Below, piece by piece: positions 24,148 through 35,733 of a DNA stretch of 64,000 bases; positions within the stretch are counted from its first letter, which is position 1, and each line of letters starts with the position of its first letter. The notes under the pieces were generated by a model. The model did no database searches and was not told the origin of the DNA. It saw only the letters and a list, made by a program, of their open reading frames with translations. This stretch comes from Eledone cirrhosa (Eukaryota > Mollusca > Cephalopoda > Octopoda > Eledonidae), in contig OZ024758.1 in assembly GCA_964016885.1 (NCBI GenBank), forward strand, positions 40,094,485-40,158,484, written 5' to 3'. The translations under genes were made by a program, and so were the position numbers.

Positions 24148-26347
24148 GGGATAGCTTAGGATAGCTTAGCTTAGGATAGCTTAGCTTAGGATAGCTTAGG
24201 ATAGCTTAGCTTAGCTTAGCTTAGGATAGCTTACCTTAGCTTAGGATAGATTAGCTTAGCTTAGCTTAGGATAGCTTAGCTTAGCTTAGGATAGCTTAGC
24301 TTAGCTTAGCTTAGGATAGCTTAGCTTAGGATAGCTTAGCTTAGGATAGCTTAGCTTAGGATAGCTTAGCTTAGGATAGCTTAGCTTAGGATAGCTTAGC
24401 TTAGCTTAGGTTAGCTTAGCTTAGCTTAGCTTAGGATAGCTTAGCTTAGGATAGCTTAGGATAGCTTAGCTTAGCTTAGCTTAGGATAGCTTAGCTTAGC
24501 TTAGCTTAGTATAGCTTAGCTTAGCTTAGCTTAGGATAGCTTAGCTTAGCTTAGCTTAGGATAGCTTAGCTTAGCTTAGGATAGCTTAGCTTAGCTTAGC
24601 TTAGGATAGCTTAGCTTAGCTTAGCTTAGGATAGCTTAGCTTAGCTTAGCTTAGGATAGCTTAGCTTAGCTTAGTTTAGGATAGCTTAGGTTAGGATAGC
24701 TTAGCTTAGCTTAGCTTAGGATAGTATAGCTTAGCTTAGCTTAGCTTAGGATAGCTTAGCTTAGCTTAGCTTAGGATAGCTTAGCTTAGCTTAGGATAGC
24801 TTAGCTTAGCTTAGCTTAGGATAGCTTAGCTTAGCTTGGCTTAGGATAGCCTAGCTTAGCTTAGCTTAGGATGGCTTAGCTTAGCTTAGCTTAGGATAGC
24901 TTAGCTTAGCTTAGCTTAGCTTAGTTTAGGATAGCTTAGCTTAGCTTAGCTTAGGATAGCTTAGGATAGCTTAGCTTAGGATAGCTTAGGATAGCTTAGC
25001 TTAGGATAGCTTAGGATAGCTTAGCTTAGGATAGCTTAGCTTAGGATAGCTTAGCTTAGGATAGCTTATGATAGCTTAGCTTAGGATAGCTTAGGATAGC
25101 TTAGGATAGCTTAGCTTAGGATAGCTTAGCTTAGGATAGCTTAGGAAAGCTTAGCTTAGCTTAGCTTAGGATAGCTTAGCTTAGCTTAGGATAGCTTAGC
25201 TTAGCTTAGCTTAGCTTAGGATAGCTTAGCTTAGCTTAGCTTAGGATAGCTTAGGATAGCTTAGCTTAGGATAACTTAGGATAGCTTAGCTTAGGATAGC
25301 TTAGGATAGTTTAGCTTAGGATAGCTTAGCTTAGGATAGCTTAGCTTAGCTTAGCTTAGCTTAGGATAGCTTAGGATAGCTTAGGATAGCTTAGCTTAGG
25401 ATAGCTTAGCTTAGGATAGCTTAGGATAGCTTAGCTTAGCTTAGCTTAGGATAGCTTAGCTTAGCTTAGTTTAGGATAGCTTAGCTTAGCTTAGCTTAGC
25501 TTAGGATAGCTTAGCTTAGCTTAGCTTAGGATAGCTTAGGATAGCTTAGCTTAGGATAGCTTAGGATAGCTTAGCTTAGGATAGCTTAGGATAGCTTAGC
25601 TTAGGATAGCTTAGGATAGCTTAGCTTAGGATAGCTTAGGATAGCTTAGCTTAGGATAGCTTAGCTTAGGATAGCTTAGGATAGCTTAGCTTAGCTTAGC
25701 TTAGGATAGCTTAGCTTAGCTTAGCTTAGGATAGCTTAGCTTAGCTTAGCTTAGGATAGCTTAGCTTAGCTTACCTTAGGATAGCTTAGCTTAGCTTAGG
25801 ATAGCTTAGCTTAGGATAGCTTAGCTTAGGATAGCTTAGGATAGCTTACCTTAGGAGAGCTTAGCTTAGGAAAGCTTAGCTTAGGATAGCTTAGGATAGC
25901 TTAGCTTAGGATAGCTTAGCTTAGGATAGCTTAGCTTAGGATAGCTTAGGATAGCTTAGCTTAGCTTAGCTTAGGATAGCTTAGCTTAGCTTAGCTTAGG
26001 ATAGCTTAGCTTAGCTTAGCTTAGGATAGCTTAGCTTAGCTTAGCTTAGGATAGCTTAGGATAGCTTAGCTTAGGATAGCTTAGGATAGCTTAGCTTAGG
26101 ATAGCTTAGGATAGCTTAGCTTAGGATAGCTTAGCTTAGGATAGCTTAGGATAGCTTAGCTTAGCTTAGCTTAGGATAGCTTAGGATAGCTTAGCTTAGG
26201 ATAGCTTAGGATAGCTTAGCTTAGGATAGATTAGGATAGCTTAGCTTAGGATAGTTTAGGATAGCTTAGCTTAGGATAGCTTAGCTTAGGATAGCTTAGC
26301 TTAGCTTAGGATAGCTTAGCTTAGCTTAGCTTAGGATAGCTTAGCTT
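24148..26347 (+). repeat. HOR-C, Y half, copy 5 with extended tail
   Basis: TTGGGATA 24,148, CCTTAG 24,234, GGTTAGG 24,689, a private GGATAGTATA near 24,720, GGATGG 24,869, GGAAA about 25,144. The next TTGGGATA is 2200 bp on (26,348), so this unit has about 0.6 kb extra, including a CCTTAGGAGA plus GGAAA pair near 25,849-25,870 reminiscent of HOR-A. This is the last recognisable Y unit. Confidence 0.65.
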
Positions 26348-28077
26348 GGGATAGCTTAGGATAGCTTAGCTTAGGATAGCTTAGCTTAGGATAGCTTAGG
26401 ATAGCTTAGCTTAGCTTAGCTTAGGATAGCTTAGCTTAGCATAGCTTCGGATAGCTTAGCTTAGCTTAGGATAGCTTAGCTTAGCTTAGCTTAGGATAGC
26501 TTAGCTAAGCTTAGCTTAGGATAGCTTAGCTTAGCTTAGCTTAGAATAGCTTAGCTTAGGATAGCTTAGCTTAGGATAGCTTAGCTTAGGATAGCTTAGG
26601 ATAGCTTAGCTTAGGATAGCTTAGGATAGCTTAGCTTAGGATAGCTTAGCTTAGCTTAGCTTAGGATAGCTTAGCTTAGCTTAGGATAGCTTAGCTTAGC
26701 TTAGCTTAGGATAGCTTAGCTTAGGATAGCTTAGGAAAGCTTAGCTTAGCTTAGCTTAGGATAGCTTAGCTTAGCTTAGCTTAGGATAGCTTAGCTTAGC
26801 TTAGGATAGCTTAGCTTAGCTTAGGATAGCTTAGCTTAGCTTAGCTTAGGATAGCTTAGCTTAGCTTAGCTTAGGATAGCTTAGCTTAGCTTAGCATAGG
26901 ATAGCTTAGCTTAGCTTAGCTTAGGATAGCTTAGCTTAGCTTAGCTTAGGATAGCTTAGCTTAGGATAGCTTAGCTTAGCTTAGCTTAGGATAGCTTAGC
27001 TTAGCTTAGCTTAGCTTAGGATAGCTTAGCTTAGCTTAGCTTAGGATAGCTTAGCTTAGCTTAGCTTAGGATAGCTTAGCTTAGATTAGCTTAGGATAGC
27101 TTCGCTTAGCTTAGCTTAGGATAGCTTAGCTTAGTTTAGGAAAGCTTAGCTTAGCTTAGCTTAGGATAGCTTAGCTTAGCTTAGGATAGCTTAGCTTAGC
27201 TTAGGATAGCTTAGCTTAGCTTAGCTTAGGATAGCTTAGCTTAGCTTAGCTTAGGATAGCTTAGCTTAGCATAGGATAGCTTAGCTTAGCTTAGCTTAGG
27301 ATAGCTTAGCTTAGCTTAGCTTAGGATAGCTTAGCTTAGGATAGCTTAGCTTAGCTTAGCTTAGGATAGCTTAGGATAGCTTAGCTTAGGATAGCTTAGC
27401 TTAGGATAGCTTAGGAAAGCTTAGCTTAGCTTAGCTTAGGATAGCTTAGCTTAGCTTAGCTTAGGATAGCTTAGCTTAGCTTAGCTTAGGATAGCTTAGG
27501 ATAGCTTAGCTTAGGATAGCTTAGGATAGCTTAGCTTAGGATAGCTTAGCTTAGGATAGCTTAGCTTAGGATAGCTTAGGATAGCTTAGCTTAGGATAGC
27601 TTAGGATAGCTTAGCTTAGCTTAGCTTAGGATAGCTTAGCTTAGCTTAGCTTAGGATAGCTTAGCTTAGCTTAGCTTAGGATAGCTTAGGATAGCTTAGC
27701 TTAGGATAGCTTAGGATAGCTTAGCTTAGGATAGCTTAGGATAGCTTAGCTTAGGAAGCTTAGGATAGCTTAGCTTAGGATAGCTTAGCTTAGGATAGCT
27801 TATCTTAGCTTAGCTTAGCTTAGGATAGCTTAGGATAGCTTAGCTTAGGATAGCTTAGCTTAGCTTAGCTTAGGATAGCTTAGCTTAGCTTAGGATAGCT
27901 TAGCTTAGCTTAGCTTAGAATAGCTTAGCTTAGCTTAGGATAGCTTAGCTTAGCTTAGCTTAGGATAGCTTAGCTTAGCTTAGGATAGCTTAGCTTAGCT
28001 TAGCTTAGGATAGCTTAGCTTAGCTTAGCTTAGCTTAGGATAGCTTAGGATAGCTTAGCTTAGGATAGCTTAGCTTA
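26348..28077 (+). repeat. Transition between HOR-C and HOR-D
   Basis: Only loose markers: TTGGGATA 26,348, a GCATAGCTTCGG variant near 26,440, GGAAA near 26,734, 27,139 and 27,413, TTCGCTTA near 27,102 and TATCTTA near 27,811. CCTTAG with GATTA, which follows TTGGGATA in every Y unit, is missing here. At about 27,754 a D unit has lost its T (GGAA), the only register change from 3.5 kb to the window end that is not GGTA. I see no clear periodic unit in this stretch beyond the 25-bp words. Confidence 0.6.
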
Positions 28078-29237
28078 GGTTAGCTTAGCTTAGCTTAGCT
28101 TAGGATAGCTTAGGATAGCTTAGCTTAGGATAGCTTAGCTTAGCTTAGGATAGCTTAGCTTAGCTTAGCTTAGGAGAGCTTAGCTTAGCTTAGCTTAGGA
28201 TAGCTTAGCTTAGGATAGCTTAGGATAGCTTAGCTTAGCTTAGGATAGCTTAGCTTAGCTTAGCTTAGGATAGCTTAGCTTAGCTTAGGATAGCTTAGCT
28301 TAGCTTAGCTTAGGATAGCTTAGCTTAGCTTAGCTTAGGATAGCTTAGCTTAGCTTAGCTTAGGATAGCTTAGCTTAGCTTAGGATAGCTTAGGATAGCT
28401 TAGGATAGCTTAGCTTAGCTTAGGATAGCTTAGCTTAGCTTAGCTTATGATAGCTTAGCTTAGCTTAGCTTAGGATAGCTTAGCTTAGCTTAGGATAGCT
28501 TAGCTTAGCTTAGCTTAGGATAGCTTAGCTTAGCTTAGCTTAGGATAGCTTAGCTTAGCTTAGCTTAGGATAGATTAGCTTAGCTTAGCTTAGGATAGCT
28601 TAGCTTAGCTTAGCTTAGGATAGCTTAGCTTAGCTTAGCTTAGGATAGCTTAGCTTAGCTTAGGATAGCTTAGCTTAGCTTAGGATAGCTTAGCTTAGCT
28701 TAGGAGAGCTTAGCTTAGCTTAGCTTAGCTTAGGAGAGCTTAGCTTAGCTTAGCTTAGGATAGCTTAGCTTAGCTTAGCTTAGGATAGCTTAGCTTAGCT
28801 TAGGATAGCTTAGCTTAGCTTAGCTTATCTTAGCTTAGGATAGCTTAGCTTAGCTTAGCTTAGGATAGCTTAGCTTAGCTTAGCTTAGGATAGCTTAGGA
28901 TAGCTTAGCTTAGGATAGCTTAGGATAGCTTACCTTAGGATAGCTTAGCTTAGGATAGCTTAGCTTAGGATAGCTTAGGATAGCTTAGCTTAGCTTAGCT
29001 TAGGATAACTTAGCTTAGCTTAGCTTAGGATAGCTTAGCTTAGCTTAGCATAGGATAGCTTAGCTTAGCTTAGGATAGCTTAGCTTAGCTTAGCTTAGGA
29101 TAGCTTAGCTTAGCTTAGCTTAGGATAGCTTAGCTTAGGATAGCTTAGCTTAGGATAGCTTAGCTTAGGATAGCTTAGGATAGCTTAGCTTAGGATAGCT
29201 TAGGATAGCTTAGCTTCGGATAGCTTAGCTTAGCTAA
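28078..29237 (+). repeat. HOR-D g block 1
   Basis: GGTTA at 28,078 starts the series seen again at 31,391 and 34,594; GGAGA follows near 28,176 and a TATGATA variant near 28,446. The spacing to g block 2 is 3313 bp, 110 more than from block 2 to block 3 (3203). The opening GCTAAGGATT is not seen here, so the true left edge may be about 90 bp further left or lost. Confidence 0.65.
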
Positions 29238-31300
29238 GGATTGCTTAGCTTAGGATAGCTTAGGATAGCTTAGCTTAGCTTAGCTTAGGATAGCTTAGCT
29301 TAGCTTAGGATAGCTTATCTTAGCTTAGGATAGCTTAGCTTAGCTTAGGATAGCTTAGCTTAGCTTAGGATAGCTTAGCTTAGCTTAGCTTAGGATAGCT
29401 TAGCTTAGCTTAGCTTAGGATAGCTTAGCTTAGCTTAGCTTAGGATAGCTTAGCTTAGCTTAGCTTAGGATAGCTTAGCTTAGCTTAGCTTAGGAGAGCT
29501 TAGCTTAGCTTAGCTTAGGATAGCTTAGCTTAGCTTAGGATAGCTTAGCTTAGCTTAGCTTAGGATAGCTTAGCTTAGCTTAGTTTAGGATAGCTTAGCT
29601 TAGCTTAGCTTAGCTTAGGATAGCTTAGCTTAGCTTAGCTTAGCTTAGGATAGCTTAGCTTAGCTTAGGATAGCTTAGCTTAGCTTAGCTTAGGATAGCT
29701 TAGCTTAGCTTAGGATAGCTTAGCTTAGCTTAGCTTAGGATAGCTTAGCTTAGCTTAGGATAGCTTAGCTTAGCTTAGCTTAGCTTAGGATAGTTTAGCT
29801 TAGCTTAGCTTAGCTTAGGATAGCTTAGCTTAGCTTAGGATAGCTTAGGATAGCTTAGCTTAGGATAGCTTAGCATAGCTTAGCTTAGGATAGCTTAGCT
29901 TAGGATAGCTTAGCTTAGGATAGCTTAGGATAGCTTAGCTTAGCTTAGCTTAGGATAGCTTAGCTTAGCTTAGCTTAGGATAGCTTAGCTTAGCTTAGCT
30001 TAGGATAGCTTAGGATAGCTTAGCTTAGGATAGCTTAGGATAGCTTAGCTTAGGAAAGCTTAGGATAGCTTAGCTTAGGATAGCTTAGGATAGCTTAGCT
30101 TAGGATAGCTTAGGATAGCTTAGCTTAGCTTAGCTTAGGATAGCTTAGCTTAGCTTAGCCTAGGTAGCTTAGCTTAGCTTAGCTTAGGATAGCTTAGGAT
30201 AGCTTAGCTTAGGATAGCTTAGGATAGCTTAGCTTATGATAGCTTAGCTTAGGATAGCTTAGGATAGCTTAGCTTAGGATAGCTTAGCTTAGGATAGCTT
30301 AGGATAGCTTAGCTTAGCTTAGCTTAGGATAGCTTAGCTTAGCTTAGGATAGCTTAGCTTAGCTTAGCTTAGCTTAGGATAGCTTAGCTTAGCTTAGCTT
30401 AGGATAGCTTAGCTTAGCTTAGCTTAGGATAGCTTAGGATAGCTTAGCTTAGGATAGCTTAGGATAGCTTAGCTTAGGATAGCTTAGGATAGCTTAGCTT
30501 AGGATAGCTTAGGATAGCTTAGCTTAGGATAGCTTAGGATAGCTTAGCTTAGCTTAGCTTAGGATAGCTTAGCTTAGCTTAGCTTAGGTAGCTTAGCTTA
30601 GCTTAGCTTAGGATAGCTTAGGATAGCTTAGCTTAGGATAGCTTAGCTTAGCTTAGGATAGCTTAGCTTAGCTTAGCTTAGGATAGCTTAGCTTAGCTTA
30701 GCTTAGGATAGCTTAGCTTAGCTTAGGATAGCTTAGCTTAGCTTAGCTTAGGATAGCTTAGCTTAGCTTAGGATAGCTTAGCTTAGCTTAGCTTAGCTTA
30801 GGAGAGCTTAGCTTAGCTTAGGATAGCTTAGCTTAGCTTAGCTTAGGATAGCTTAGCTTAGCTTAGGATAGCTTAGCTTAGCTTAGCTTATCTTAGCTTA
30901 GGATAGCTTAGCTTAGCTTAGCTTAGGATAGCTTAGCTTAGCTTAGCTTAGGATAGCTTAGGATAGCTTAGCTTAGGATAGCTTAGGATAGCTTACCTTA
31001 GGATAGCTTAGCTTAGGATAGCTTAGCTTAGGATAGCTTAGGATAGCTTAGCTTAGCTTAGCTTAGGATAACTTAGCTTAGCTTAGCTTAGGATAGCTTA
31101 GCTTAGCTTAGCTTAGGATAGCTTAGCTTAGCTTAGGATAGCTTAGCTTAGCTTAGCTTAGGATAGCTTAGCTTAGCTTAGCTTAGGATAGCTTAGCTTA
31201 GGATAGCTTAGCTTAGGATAGCTTAGCTTAGGATAGCTTAGGATAGCTTAGCTTAGGATAGCTTAGGATAGCTTAGCTTCGGATAGCTTAGCTTAGCTAA
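29238..31300 (+). repeat. HOR-D t block 1
   Basis: Opens with GCTTCGGATA and GCTAAGGATT 22 bp apart (CpG near 29,217). TATCTTA follows near 29,317, GGTA at 30,163 inside CCTAGG, and GGTA at 30,587. Length 2063 bp, equal to t block 2. Confidence 0.75.
30159..30164. other. CCTAGG (AvrII) hexamer, HOR-D landmark 1
   Basis: A GCCTA variant next to GGTA makes the palindrome CCTAGG. I find it only at 30,159, 33,362 and 36,660 in the window, spaced 3203 and 3298 bp, once per t block. It is a convenient physical landmark for HOR-D. Confidence 0.85.
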
Positions 31301-32440
31301 GGATTGCTTAGCTTAGGATAGCTTAGGATAGCTTAGCTTAGCTTAGCTTAGGATAGCTTAGGATAGCTTAGCTTAGGATAGCTTAGCTTAGGTTAGCTTA
31401 GCTTAGCTTAGCTTAGGATAGCTTAGGATAGCTTAGCTTAGCTTAGGATAGCTTAGCTTAGCTTAGCTTAGGATAGCTTAGCTTAGCTTAGGATAGCTTA
31501 GCTTAGCTTAGCTTAGGATAGCTTAGCTTAGCTTAGCTTAGGATAGCTTAGCTTAGCTTAGCTTAGGATAGCTTAGCTTAGCTTAGGATAGCTTAGGATA
31601 GCTTAGGATAGCTTAGCTTAGCTTAGGATAGCTTAGCTTAGCTTAGCTTATGATAGCTTAGCTTAGCTTAGCTTAGGATAGCTTAGCTTAGCTTAGGATA
31701 GCTTAGCTTAGCTTAGCTTAGGATAGCTTAGCTTAGCTTAGCTTAGGATAGCTTAGCTTAGCTTAGCTTAGGATAGATTAGCTTAGCTTAGCTTAGGATA
31801 GCTTAGCTTAGCTTAGCTTAGGATAGCTTAGCTTAGCTTAGCTTAGGATAGCTTAGCTTAGCTTAGGATAGCTTAGCTTAGCTTAGGATAGCTTAGCTTA
31901 GCTTAGGATAGCTTAGCTTAGCTTAGCTTAGCTTAGGAGAGCTTAGCTTAGCTTAGCTTAGGATAGCTTAGCTTAGCTTAGCTTAGGATAGCTTAGCTTA
32001 GCTTAGGATAGCTTAGCTTAGCTTAGCTTATCTTAGCTTAGGATAGCTTAGCTTAGCTTAGCTTAGGATAGCTTAGCTTAGCTTAGCTTAGGATAGCTTA
32101 GGATAGCTTAGCTTAGGATAGCTTAGGATAGCTTACCTTAGGATAGCTTAGCTTAGGATAGCTTAGCTTAGGATAGCTTAGGATAGCTTAGCTTAGCTTA
32201 GCTTAGGATAACTTAGCTTAGCTTAGCTTAGGATAGCTTAGCTTAGCTTAGCATAGGATAGCTTAGCTTAGCTTAGGATAGCTTAGCTTAGCTTAGCTTA
32301 GGATAGCTTAGCTTAGCTTAGCTTAGGATAGCTTAGCTTAGGATAGCTTAGCTTAGGATAGCTTAGCTTAGGATAGCTTAGGATAGCTTAGCTTAGGATA
32401 GCTTAGGATAGCTTAGCTTCGGATAGCTTAGCTTAGCTAA
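31301..32440 (+). repeat. HOR-D g block 2
   Basis: GGATT 31,301, GGTTA 31,391, TATGATA near 31,651, a GATTA variant near 31,777, GGAGA near 31,936, TATCTTA near 32,030, CCTTAGG near 32,136. Length 1140 bp. Unlike g block 3 it lacks a GGAGA about 90 bp after the GGTTA region, matching the 90-bp length difference. Confidence 0.7.
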
Positions 32441-34503
32441 GGATTGCTTAGCTTAGGATAGCTTAGGATAGCTTAGCTTAGCTTAGCTTAGGATAGCTTA
32501 GCTTAGCTTAGGATAGCTTATCTTAGCTTAGGATAGCTTAGCTTAGCTTAGGATAGCTTAGCTTAGCTTAGGATAGCTTAGCTTAGCTTAGCTTAGGATA
32601 GCTTAGCTTAGCTTAGCTTAGGATAGCTTAGCTTAGCTTAGCTTAGGATAGCTTAGCTTAGCTTAGCTTAGGATAGCTTAGCTTAGCTTAGCTTAGGAGA
32701 GCTTAGCTTAGCTTAGCTTAGGATAGCTTAGCTTAGCTTAGGATAGCTTAGCTTAGCTTAGCTTAGGATAGCTTAGCTTAGCTTAGTTTAGGATAGCTTA
32801 GCTTAGCTTAGCTTAGCTTAGGATAGCTTAGCTTAGCTTAGCTTAGCTTAGGATAGCTTAGCTTAGCTTAGGATAGCTTAGCTTAGCTTAGCTTAGGATA
32901 GCTTAGCTTAGCTTAGGATAGCTTAGCTTAGCTTAGCTTAGGATAGCTTAGCTTAGCTTAGGATAGCTTAGCTTAGCTTAGCTTAGCTTAGGATAGTTTA
33001 GCTTAGCTTAGCTTAGCTTAGGATAGCTTAGCTTAGCTTAGGATAGCTTAGGATAGCTTAGCTTAGGATAGCTTAGCATAGCTTAGCTTAGGATAGCTTA
33101 GCTTAGGATAGCTTAGCTTAGGATAGCTTAGGATAGCTTAGCTTAGCTTAGCTTAGGATAGCTTAGCTTAGCTTAGCTTAGGATAGCTTAGCTTAGCTTA
33201 GCTTAGGATAGCTTAGGATAGCTTAGCTTAGGATAGCTTAGGATAGCTTAGCTTAGGAAAGCTTAGGATAGCTTAGCTTAGGATAGCTTAGGATAGCTTA
33301 GCTTAGGATAGCTTAGGATAGCTTAGCTTAGCTTAGCTTAGGATAGCTTAGCTTAGCTTAGCCTAGGTAGCTTAGCTTAGCTTAGCTTAGGATAGCTTAG
33401 GATAGCTTAGCTTAGGATAGCTTAGGATAGCTTAGCTTATGATAGCTTAGCTTAGGATAGCTTAGGATAGCTTAGCTTAGGATAGCTTAGCTTAGGATAG
33501 CTTAGGATAGCTTAGCTTAGCTTAGCTTAGGATAGCTTAGCTTAGCTTAGGATAGCTTAGCTTAGCTTAGCTTAGCTTAGGATAGCTTAGCTTAGCTTAG
33601 CTTAGGATAGCTTAGCTTAGCTTAGCTTAGGATAGCTTAGGATAGCTTAGCTTAGGATAGCTTAGGATAGCTTAGCTTAGGATAGCTTAGGATAGCTTAG
33701 CTTAGGATAGCTTAGGATAGCTTAGCTTAGGATAGCTTAGGATAGCTTAGCTTAGCTTAGCTTAGGATAGCTTAGCTTAGCTTAGCTTAGGTAGCTTAGC
33801 TTAGCTTAGCTTAGGATAGCTTAGGATAGCTTAGCTTAGGATAGCTTAGCTTAGCTTAGGATAGCTTAGCTTAGCTTAGCTTAGGATAGCTTAGCTTAGC
33901 TTAGCTTAGGATAGCTTAGCTTAGCTTAGGATAGCTTAGCTTAGCTTAGCTTAGGATAGCTTAGCTTAGCTTAGGATAGCTTAGCTTAGCTTAGCTTAGC
34001 TTAGGAGAGCTTAGCTTAGCTTAGGATAGCTTAGCTTAGCTTAGCTTAGGATAGCTTAGCTTAGCTTAGGATAGCTTAGCTTAGCTTAGCTTATCTTAGC
34101 TTAGGATAGCTTAGCTTAGCTTAGCTTAGGATAGCTTAGCTTAGCTTAGCTTAGGATAGCTTAGGATAGCTTAGCTTAGGATAGCTTAGGATAGCTTACC
34201 TTAGGATAGCTTAGCTTAGGATAGCTTAGCTTAGGATAGCTTAGGATAGCTTAGCTTAGCTTAACTTAGGATAACTTAGCTTAGCTTAGCTTAGGATAGC
34301 TTAGCTTAGCTTAGCTTAGGATAGCTTAGCTTAGCTTAGGATAGCTTAGCTTAGCTTAGCTTAGGATAGCTTAGCTTAGCTTAGCTTAGGATAGCTTAGC
34401 TTAGGATAGCTTAGCTTAGGATAGCTTAGCTTAGGATAGCTTAGGATAGCTTAGCTTAGGATAGCTTAGGATAGCTTAGCTTCGGATAGCTTAGCTTAGC
34501 TAA
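32441..34503 (+). repeat. HOR-D t block 2
   Basis: GGATT 32,441, TATCTTA near 32,520, GGAGA near 32,696, GTTTA near 32,786, GGAAA near 33,256, GGTA 33,366 within CCTAGG, GGTA 33,790, TATCTTA near 34,093, CCTTAGG near 34,199. It matches t block 1 at 3203 bp for every marker checked, with a private AACTTA near 34,263. Confidence 0.75.
33362..33367. other. CCTAGG hexamer, HOR-D landmark 2
   Basis: Same GCCTA-GGTA junction as at 30,159, exactly 3203 bp further on. Confidence 0.85.
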
Positions 34504-35733
34504 GGATTGCTTAGCTTAGGATAGCTTAGGATAGCTTAGCTTAGCTTAGCTTAGGATAGCTTAGGATAGCTTAGCTTAGGATAGCTTAGCTTAGGTTAGC
34601 TTAGCTTAGCTTAGCTTAGGATAGCTTAGGATAGCTTAGCTTAGGATAGCTTAGCTTAGCTTAGGATAGCTTAGCTTAGCTTAGCTTAGGAGAGCTTAGC
34701 TTAGCTTAGCTTAGGATAGCTTAGCTTAGGATAGCTTAGGATAGCTTAGCTTAGCTTAGGATAGCTTAGCTTAGCTTAGCTTAGGATAGCTTAGCTTAGC
34801 TTAGCTTAGGATAGCTTAGCTTAGCTTAGCTTAGGATAGCTTAGCTTAGCTTAGCTTAGGATAGCTTAGCTTAGCTTAGGATAGCTTAGGATAGCTTAGG
34901 ATAGCTTAGCTTAGCTTAGGATAGCTTAGCTTAGCTTAGCTTATGATAGCTTAGCTTAGCTTAGCTTAGGATAGCTTAGCTTAGCTTAGGATAGCTTAGC
35001 TTAGCTTAGCTTAGGATAGCTTAGCTTAGCTTAGCTTAGGATAGCTTAGCTTAGCTTAGCTTAGGATAGATTAGCTTAGCTTAGCTTAGGATAGCTTAGC
35101 TTAGCTTAGCTTAGGATAGCTTAGCTTAGCTTAGCTTAGGATAGCTTAGCTTAGCTTAGGATAGCTTAGCTTAGCTTAGGATAGCTTAGCTTAGCTTAGG
35201 ATAGCTTAGCTTAGCTTAGCTTAGCTTAGGAGAGCTTAGCTTAGCTTAGCTTAGGATAGCTTAGCTTAGCTTAGCTTAGGATAGCTTAGCTTAGCTTAGG
35301 ATAGCTTAGCTTAGCTTAGCTTATCTTAGCTTAGGATAGCTTAGCTTAGCTTAGCTTAGGATAGCTTAGCTTAGCTTAGCTTAGGATAGCTTAGGATAGC
35401 TTAGCTTAGGATAGCTTAGGATAGCTTACCTTAGGATAGCTTAGCTTAGGATAGCTTAGCTTAGGATAGCTTAGGATAGCTTAGCTTAGCTTAGCTTAGG
35501 ATAACTTAGCTTAGCTTAGCTTAGGATAGCTTAGCTTAGCTTAGCATAGGATAGCTTAGCTTAGCTTAGGATAGCTTAGCTTAGCTTAGCTTAGGATAGC
35601 TTAGCTTAGCTTAGCTTAGGATAGCTTAGCTTAGGATAGCTTAGCTTAGGATAGCTTAGCTTAGGATAGCTTAGGATAGCTTAGCTTAGGATAGCTTAGG
35701 ATAGCTTAGCTTCGGATAGCTTAGCTTAGCTAA
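34504..35733 (+). repeat. HOR-D g block 3
   Basis: GGATT 34,504, GGTTA 34,594, GGAGA near 34,690, TATGATA near 34,944, GATTA near 35,069, GGAGA near 35,229, TATCTTA near 35,325, CCTTAGG near 35,429. It is 90 bp (18 pentamers) longer than g block 2, the gain lying between GGTTA and TATGATA. Confidence 0.7.
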
